Of a stretch of 5,933 nucleotides of DNA, positions 1 through 4,401 are shown piece by piece. Source of the DNA: Cytophagaceae bacterium (lineage in GTDB: Bacteria; Bacteroidota; Bacteroidia; Cytophagales; Flexibacteraceae); the NCBI GenBank assembly GCA_947464365.1, contig CANHWS010000217.1:1-5933 (forward strand). Direction: 5' to 3'. A program made the translations under genes and the position numbers. Position 1 is the first letter of the stretch. Each line of letters opens with the position of its first letter. Under the pieces are notes generated by a model, which saw only the letters and a program-made list of their open reading frames with translations, made no database searches and was not told the origin of the DNA.

Positions 1-603
1 GCCTTGCTTGATGAGCATGACATTGGGCTGTACGTCGGTGCTGGTCAGATTACTGGTCCCAACGATTGGCGGAACAAGCAGGAAGTTAATGCGCCGATTG
101 CGGTTTGGAGAATTGGTGTTGTAGCCAAACCGACTGGTTTCGGCCAAGGAATAGGGTGTGCCGTTCCTTCGCTCGAACATGATGAGCAGGTTGTCATTTC
201 CGTTATAGGCAAAGGACTGGCTAAGCGCAATGGGTAGCCAACCTAGGCTGGTGGAGTTGTTGAGTGAGCCCCTAAAGACAGTCGTATAACCGGCAGTGTC
301 ATAGAAATCTGTCGTGAGGGTGCTGAGGGTTGAGTGCCGCATCCTGATGATGACACTGTTAAGGGTCGTAGTCGTAGGCCCGTCTATTTTGTCAAGGGCG
401 ATCTCTGTGATCAGACCAGCACTCCCAATTTCTGTCGAAAGGTAGAGCACTTCGTTGACATTATTTTCTCGCTGGAACTGGATCGGCGATAGGGCAGATG
501 CCATCCTGCCATAGGTGATCCGGACGGTATCTTGCGCCATCACTGCTGACCAACCAAAAGTCAGAGTCAGGAGGGTAAACAGGCGTGTAAAACGAAAAAA
601 CAT
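1..603 (-). CDS. Secreted beta-sandwich protein, probable T9SS cargo (partial, C-terminus off left edge)
   Basis: Reading the minus strand from ATG at 603-601 gives 201 codons without a stop to the window edge, so only the N-terminus is seen. Residues 1-23 form a signal peptide (R4 and R7, then the hydrophobic run LFTLLTLTF, cleavage VMA|QDT). The mature part has a pattern I associate with a domain repeated in secreted Bacteroidota proteins: EVLYLSTEIGSAGLITEI, then a G-W at about 121-122 followed by PIALSQSFAYNG, and YNGNDNLLIMFE at 133-144. In those proteins this type of beta-sandwich often precedes fibronectin III, Ig-like or T9SS sorting domains; the sorting signal, if present, is outside the window. 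The ligand is unknown. The gene is divergent from fabD, with 411 bp between starts. No Shine-Dalgarno is visible. A one-mismatch -7 box (TATTTTAG, minus strand, 637-644) lies 34 nt upstream. The coding call is strong because signal peptide and domain pattern agree in one frame; the family name is tentative. Confidence 0.82.
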   Translation of the reverse strand, partial: MFFRFTRLFTLLTLTFGWSAVMAQDTVRITYGRMASALSPIQFQRENNVNEVLYLSTEIGSAGLITEIALDKIDGPTTTTLNSVIIRMRHSTLSTLTTDFYDTAGYTTVFRGSLNNSTSLGWLPIALSQSFAYNGNDNLLIMFERRNGTPYSLAETSRFGYNTNSPNRNRRINFLLVPPIVGTSNLTSTDVQPNVMLIKQG

Positions 604-1014
604 AGCTGCAAAAGGATTTTCTTGTGATTAAGGGTACTAAAATAACGGATTTACAGAATTGTTTTCCGATTAATTTCTGCTCTGGGTGTTCTGTTGCCTA
701 ATTTGTGGGGGGAGTGCTGATAAGACATAGCGGTTTTTGAGGTAGTAATGGAATTATGGAGGAGGTTTACTTTGGCCCTTCAATTCACCAATACAAAGTC
801 ACCTATAACCGACCTTATCTACCATTTGCCGCTCTAAAGTCGCTAAAATCCTGCCTTATGATGTTTCGATAACCTTGGAGCACCCAATTGCGATTAAGGT
901 GATAGGCATCTGAACTATTGCCCCTCTGCCAATAAATCAGGTACTTGCACATCGATCGGGACAGAGCTAGGTGCCAACTGCCGATCCTGACCCCACGAAT
1001 CACCATCGCACACA
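604..1014. other. Divergent intergenic region between the secreted-protein gene and fabD
   Basis: This 411-bp stretch must hold the promoters of both flanking genes. I find no exact TAnnTTTG box on either strand. Near matches with wrong spacing occur at about 700 (TAATTTG), 769 (TACTTTG) and 820 (TACCATTTG) on the plus strand. A weak inverted repeat GATCGG (954-959) / CCGATC (981-986) lies 29 bp before the fabD start. A purine-rich GGAGGAGG lies at 758-765, but only a 37-codon frame of unremarkable composition covers it. No tRNA, terminator or convincing small gene was seen. Confidence 0.6.
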
Positions 1015-1890
1015 ATGAAAGCATATATATTCCCCGGCCAAGGAGCCCAGTTTGTCGGTATGGGCAAAGACCTCTACGATGCCAGCCCCGTAGCCAAAGC
1101 CCTTTTTGAAGAAGCAGATGCGGTTTTGGGCTTTTCGCTCAGCACCATTATGTTCACCGGTACGGACGAGGACTTACGCCAGACCAATGTTACCCAGCCG
1201 GCCATCTTTGTCCACTCGGTGATCAAGGCCAAGTTGGCGGCAGATTTTGCCCCTAACGTTGTCGCTGGCCACTCCTTAGGCGAGTTTAGCGCATTGGTGG
1301 CAGCGGGTGCACTATCATTTGCAGATGGATTGCGCTTGGTGCAGCAACGGGCGAATGCGATGCAGGCCGCTTGCGAGGCTCAGCCAAGTACGATGGCTGC
1401 CGTCCTCGGTCTGGAGGATAGTGTTGTGGAAGAGGTCTGTGCCACGATTACCGAAGGGGTGGTGGTGCCAGCTAACTACAACTGCCCAGGCCAGCTAGTG
1501 ATCTCAGGCTCGGTGCCAGGCGTTGAGGCTGCTTGCGTTGCCCTAAAAGCTGCTGGTGCCAAACGTGCTTTGATGCTACAGGTGGGCGGCGCCTTCCACT
1601 CACCACTAATGGAGCCTGCCCGCACCCAGCTTGCAGCTGCTATTGAAGCCACCACTTTTGCTGCCCCAATCTGCCCTATCATACAGAACGTCAACGCCAA
1701 GGCCGAAACCGATATCCCTACCATCAAGGCAAACCTGATTGCGCAGCTCACTGCCCCTGTCCGTTGGACACAATCCGTCCTGACGATGGGCGAAATGGGC
1801 ATAACCGAGTTCGTCGAGTGTGGACCTGGCAACGTTTTGCAAGGACTGGTCAAGAAAACCATCAAAGAGGCCATCACATCGGCAGCTTAG
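1015..1890 (+). CDS. fabD: Malonyl-CoA:acyl-carrier-protein transacylase (FabD)
   Basis: The enzyme moves the malonyl group from malonyl-CoA to the phosphopantetheine of acyl carrier protein, supplying the extender for type II fatty acid synthesis in the cytoplasm. The 291-residue length is close to the usual ~300. Seen in sequence: N-terminal FPGQGAQ (6-12), TQPAIF (60-65), the nucleophile elbow GHSLG (85-89) with Ser87, Arg112 in QQRANAMQ (matching the substrate carboxylate-binding arginine, Arg117 in E. coli), the catalytic-His motif GAFHSPLM (192-199) with His195, QLTAPVRW (244-251) and the C-terminal GPGNVL (270-275). The AFH motif is the form typical of malonyl rather than methylmalonyl specificity. 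ATG at 1015 directly precedes the conserved N-terminal strand, so the start is secure although no Shine-Dalgarno is present. No other fatty-acid gene adjoins it; the peptidase gene follows after 40 bp without a terminator, suggesting one transcript. Confidence 0.97.
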   Translation: MKAYIFPGQGAQFVGMGKDLYDASPVAKALFEEADAVLGFSLSTIMFTGTDEDLRQTNVTQPAIFVHSVIKAKLAADFAPNVVAGHSLGEFSALVAAGALSFADGLRLVQQRANAMQAACEAQPSTMAAVLGLEDSVVEEVCATITEGVVVPANYNCPGQLVISGSVPGVEAACVALKAAGAKRALMLQVGGAFHSPLMEPARTQLAAAIEATTFAAPICPIIQNVNAKAETDIPTIKANLIAQLTAPVRWTQSVLTMGEMGITEFVECGPGNVLQGLVKKTIKEAITSAA

Positions 1891-1930
1891 GCACCCAATT
1901 ATTGTCTGTTCGCCCTTTTGATTCTTTGTG

Positions 1931-3829
1931 ATGACCTCACCCCACCTCCGATTGTATAGTACTGCTAGGCAACTCATGCTGGGCTTTGCTGTCCTGCTGA
2001 TAGGCTGCCAACGCTCTGATTTTTTATCGTCCCACCAACCAACTGCTAAGACCACCATGGCCGATCTGCATAGTGCCGCCAAGCCAGACCAAATTGCGGT
2101 AACCCACCTGAGCCTCAACTTGGGGGTGGATTTTGAGCATTCGATCTTGGCTGGGACTGTGACCTTGCAGCTGAAGCACAACGACCCCACTGCTGATACC
2201 TTATGGCTGGACACCAAGGCATTGGAGATTGAGGCGGTGGAAGCTGATGGCAAACCGACCAAGTGGTCCTTGTTGCCTGACGTGCCCCACCATGGCCAGC
2301 CAATGGCCATCGTCGTGACTGGCGAAACGGATAGTGTCAAAATCACTTACCGAACCACCAAAGGTAGTGAGGCTGTGCAGTGGCTAACGGCTGAGCAGAC
2401 CGCAGGTAAAACGCATCCTTTCTTGTTCACCCAAGGGGAGGCCATCCTGACCCGTAGCTGGATACCATGTCAGGACAGCCCAGGGGTCCGGATTAGCTAT
2501 GATGCTAATATCCAGACCACACCTGGCTATATGGCCTTGATGTCGGCCCATGGCAACCCGACCGCAGTTTCGGCAGATGGCCACTATCAGTTCCGGATGC
2601 CGCTAGCTGTCGCGCCCTACCTGATTGCACTCAGTGTTGGGCAGTTGGCATTCCGACCTTATGATGAGGTAACAGGAGTATATGCTGAGCCCAACGTGCT
2701 GGACAAAGCCTTTGCGGAGTTCGGCCAGATGCGCAAAATGGTCAACGCAGCTGAGCAACTTTATGGCCCTTACATCTGGGGTCGGTATGACGTCTTGGTG
2801 TTGCCAGCTAGTTTTCCCTTCGGTGGGATGGAGAATCCTTGTTTGACTTTTGCGACCCCAACCATTTTGGCGGGGGATCAGTCTTTGGTGAGTTTGGTGG
2901 CGCACGAGCTTGCCCATAGCTGGAGCGGCAACACTGTTACCAACGCCACTTGGGACGATTTTTGGCTCAACGAAGGCTTTACCGTCTATTTCGAACGCCG
3001 CATCATGGAGGCCATTGAGGGCAAGGACTATGCCGATATGTTGGCAGTCTTGGGCTATCAGGATTTGGTGGAGACCGTACAGGAGATTGGACCAGAGCAC
3101 CCTAATACCTGCCTGCATCTGGACCTCAAAGGCGTCAACCCCGATGATGGCATGAATGATATTGCGTATGAGAAGGGCTACTTCTTGTTGCGCCATATCG
3201 AGGACCAAGTTGGGCGTAAGGCATGGGATGCATTCCTGAGGGCTTACTTTAAGCGTTATGCCTTGCAGAGTATCACGACGGAGGACTTCCTGAAAGCGCT
3301 GGACGAGGACCTTGCCAAACCACAGGGCACCACCTTGGCGGCCCTTGGTGTCGATGCCTGGATCTACAAGCCAGGATTGCCCAGCACCTTGACCAAACCT
3401 ATGGCCAAGCGATTTGATGCGGTGGATGCCTATATCGCTAAACATACTTCGGCAACCGTAGCTTGGGACACCACGGCAACCACTAGCTGGAGCACCCACG
3501 AGTGGCTTCGGTTTTTGCGCGCTCAATCAGACAGCCTAGGTGTACCGGCAATGACTTTGCTTGATCAATCGTTTGGGTTTAGCAGCAGCACCAATGCCGA
3601 GATCGAGGCCGTTTGGTATCGCCTAGCAGCCCTCAACGGATACGAACCCGCCAAAGCCAATATGGTCAACTTCTTGGTGCATACTGGCAGGCGCAAGTTC
3701 CTGACCCCTACCTATAAGGCGATCATCAAAGGACCTTGGGGTATGGCCTTCGCTAGGGAGATATACGGCAATGCCCGCCCCAACTACCATTTTGTAGCTA
3801 CCAATACCTTGGATGCGGTGGTGAAGTAA
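1931..3829 (+). CDS. M1-family zinc aminopeptidase, leukotriene A4 hydrolase-like, lipoprotein
   Basis: Predicted to remove N-terminal residues from peptides at the cell envelope. Residues are numbered from ATG 1931 (632 aa); an in-frame GTG immediately before it (1928) is less likely as the start. A lipoprotein signal is visible: R7 and R13, hydrophobic LMLGFAVLLIG, lipobox LIG|C with Cys26. The catalytic domain has the exopeptidase motif GGMEN at 298-302 and the zinc site HELAH at 325-329 with third ligand Glu348 in WLNEG, giving HEXXH-X18-E. Several features match the LTA4H branch of M1: RSWIPCQDSP (175-184), ALMSA (202-206), GGMENPCLTF with TPT, Tyr413 in AYEKG (aligning with human LTA4H Tyr383), and GRRKF with Arg587 and Lys589 at the positions of human Arg563 and Lys565, which bind the peptide carboxylate. 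The alpha-helical C-terminal domain of that branch is present. Human Tyr378 has no tyrosine counterpart here. Family certain; epoxide hydrolase activity is not implied. Confidence 0.94.
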   Translation: MTSPHLRLYSTARQLMLGFAVLLIGCQRSDFLSSHQPTAKTTMADLHSAAKPDQIAVTHLSLNLGVDFEHSILAGTVTLQLKHNDPTADTLWLDTKALEIEAVEADGKPTKWSLLPDVPHHGQPMAIVVTGETDSVKITYRTTKGSEAVQWLTAEQTAGKTHPFLFTQGEAILTRSWIPCQDSPGVRISYDANIQTTPGYMALMSAHGNPTAVSADGHYQFRMPLAVAPYLIALSVGQLAFRPYDEVTGVYAEPNVLDKAFAEFGQMRKMVNAAEQLYGPYIWGRYDVLVLPASFPFGGMENPCLTFATPTILAGDQSLVSLVAHELAHSWSGNTVTNATWDDFWLNEGFTVYFERRIMEAIEGKDYADMLAVLGYQDLVETVQEIGPEHPNTCLHLDLKGVNPDDGMNDIAYEKGYFLLRHIEDQVGRKAWDAFLRAYFKRYALQSITTEDFLKALDEDLAKPQGTTLAALGVDAWIYKPGLPSTLTKPMAKRFDAVDAYIAKHTSATVAWDTTATTSWSTHEWLRFLRAQSDSLGVPAMTLLDQSFGFSSSTNAEIEAVWYRLAALNGYEPAKANMVNFLVHTGRRKFLTPTYKAIIKGPWGMAFAREIYGNARPNYHFVATNTLDAVVK

Positions 3830-3859
3830 ATCAGTAGTACTTGTGATGTTATGATATGG

Positions 3860-3886
3860 AAGGCAGCCCTGCGGGTTGCCTTTTTT
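3860..3886 (+). terminator. Rho-independent terminator after the peptidase gene
   Basis: GGCAGCCC (3862-3869) pairs with GGGTTGCC (3873-3880) in an 8-bp stem with one G-T wobble and a TGC loop. Two A-T pairs extend the base (AA 3860-3861 with TT 3881-3882), and six T residues follow (3881-3886). It begins 30 bp after the peptidase stop codon and points away from it, so it most likely ends the fabD-peptidase transcript. There is no long A-run on its left side, so it should act in the plus direction only. Confidence 0.88.
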
Positions 3887-3905
3887 ATTGCTGCCACCCC
3901 GATTT

Positions 3906-4129
3906 GGTCCATGTGCAATACTTGGCCTAATGGGCCGGTGTGCCATGGGGTAGTTGGACTATTGCCTGCCAAATATGACAGAGTAAGGCCCCAATTTACC
4001 CTGCATTCTAGGATCGGATTTTAGCTGAAATTCGGCATTAGGCGCAGTATCATATCCTAGTCTTGATGATCTCGGATTTTTGATTGTCGGACTGGTCAGT
4101 TGGCTGCAAATTGGCCTAATGGGGCAGGT
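3906..4129 (+). repeat. Imperfect ~35-bp direct repeat with 13-bp identical core
   Basis: TTGGCCTAATGGG is found at 3922-3934 and again at 4111-4123, 189 bp apart. Similarity extends outward with small gaps: both copies follow a GGTC (3906-3909; 4094-4097) and a TGCAA, and both are followed within a few bases by GGT (3937-3939; 4127-4129). An inverted copy of the 8-bp centre, CATTAGGC, lies between them at 4036-4043. The function is unknown; a protein-binding site or the remains of a small mobile repeat are both possible. Confidence 0.5.
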
Positions 4130-4142
4130 CCTACACATCCTC

Positions 4143-4178
4143 ATATCATAGGGTAAACTATGATATTGGTATGATATT
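4143..4178. promoter_or_regulatory. Operator-like dyad plus tandem direct repeat
   Basis: ATATCATAG (4143-4151) and CTATGATAT (4158-4166) form a perfect 9-bp inverted repeat around a 6-nt spacer. The right arm is the start of TATGATATT (4159-4167), repeated exactly at 4170-4178, so the two copies lie 11 bp apart, one helical turn. Such a layout suits a dimeric regulator with a second site in phase. The regulator is not identified. Confidence 0.4.
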
Positions 4179-4192
4179 TATCGGTATAAATT

Positions 4193-4205
4193 ACTGTATT
4201 ACAGT
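4193..4205. promoter_or_regulatory. Palindrome ACTGTA-T-TACAGT
   Basis: A perfect 6-bp inverted repeat with a single-base centre. It lies between the TATGATATT tandem repeat and the candidate promoter at 4310. It is too short and lacks a T-run, so it is not a terminator; a regulator half-site pair is the simplest reading. Confidence 0.3.
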
Positions 4206-4258
4206 TGGTTAACTTCAATCATATCCTGAAGGTAATGCTTGTAGTTCTAGGGCGAAAA

Positions 4259-4277
4259 TCATGAGAATTTCATGAGA
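4259..4277. promoter_or_regulatory. Tandem direct repeat TCATGAGA, 11-bp period
   Basis: TCATGAGA stands at 4259-4266 and at 4270-4277, separated by ATT, so the repeats are in phase on the helix. The pair ends 32 bp before the candidate -7 box at 4310 and directly abuts a TCATATC/ATATCATA site. The position, near -40 to -60 of the inferred start, suits an activator such as a response regulator that binds direct repeats. Function is inferred. Confidence 0.33.
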
Positions 4278-4309
4278 TCATATCATATATCAACGGTGAT
4301 TTAATGCCC

Positions 4310-4317
4310 TAGGTTTG
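4310..4317 (+). promoter_or_regulatory. Candidate Bacteroidota -7 promoter box (TAGGTTTG)
   Basis: TAGGTTTG matches the TAnnTTTG -7 consensus used by the primary sigma factor of this phylum exactly. Transcription would start a few bases downstream, near 4324, giving a leader of about 78 nt to the ATG at 4402. No TTG -33 element is seen 17-23 bp upstream, which fits a promoter that depends on an activator bound at the repeats just upstream, but also weakens the call. Confidence 0.42.
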
Positions 4318-4401
4318 CAGTGCTTGATCAGTACAAATACTCATGCCGAGGCGACTTGGTAGATATTGGTCGAGGATTCACGATTTCCAACTCTTTTATT
4401 T

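Larger units (their letters stand above)
4050..4287. repeat. Cluster of TCATATC / TATGATAT motifs
   Basis: TCATATC occurs four times on the plus strand (4050-4056, 4141-4147, 4219-4225, 4278-4284). The related 8-mer TATGATAT or its complement ATATCATA occurs at 4143-4150, 4159-4166, 4170-4177 and 4280-4287, with a further copy at 3850-3857. The 10-mer ATCATATCCT is present twice (4049-4058, 4218-4227). This density far exceeds chance for 7- and 8-mers in about 240 bp, even allowing for AT-rich composition. It probably marks binding sites for one regulator of the gene to the right. Confidence 0.5.
3887..4401. other. Long AT-rich intergenic region, repeat-dense, upstream of the NHL-repeat gene
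   Basis: About 515 bp between the terminator and the earliest ATG of the next gene. No open frame here resembles a protein; the frames present on the minus strand have low-complexity translations without motifs. The stretch is crowded with short repeats: GGCCTAATGGG copies in the left half, a cluster of TCATATC and TATGATAT sites from 4050 to 4287, two pairs of direct repeats with an 11-bp period, and two palindromes. It ends in a candidate -7 box at 4310. The arrangement suggests a control region for the downstream gene, but a small RNA or a decayed mobile fragment cannot be excluded. Confidence 0.65.

Noticed and set aside
637..644. TATTTTAG on the minus strand as -7 box of the left gene
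   Set aside because: One mismatch to TAnnTTTG and no TTG element at the right distance upstream; too weak for a separate promoter call.
756..869. 37-residue plus-strand frame beginning ATGGAGGAGGTTTAC in the divergent spacer
   Set aside because: The purine-rich GGAGGAGG lies inside the frame rather than before its ATG, and the translation shows no domain, membrane segment or conservation clue; length is compatible with chance.
954..986. GATCGG/CCGATC inverted repeat before fabD
   Set aside because: Only six pairs around a 21-nt loop; expected by chance and without supporting copies.
815..1024. 69-residue minus-strand open frame overlapping the fabD start
   Set aside because: No motif or recognisable family, it overlaps the start of fabD and the promoter region, and it has no start signal; most likely chance.
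1606..2346. 246-codon minus-strand frame spanning the fabD/peptidase junction
   Set aside because: It runs antisense to two confirmed genes and has no recognisable domain.
2603..3526. Long minus-strand frame (307 codons) inside the peptidase gene
   Set aside because: Antisense shadow of a gene with unmistakable M1 peptidase motifs; its own translation shows no family signature.
3887..4310. CRISPR array or tRNA in the repeat-rich spacer
   Set aside because: The repeats are short, irregularly spaced and in both orientations, with no constant spacer length; no cloverleaf or T-arm pattern was found.
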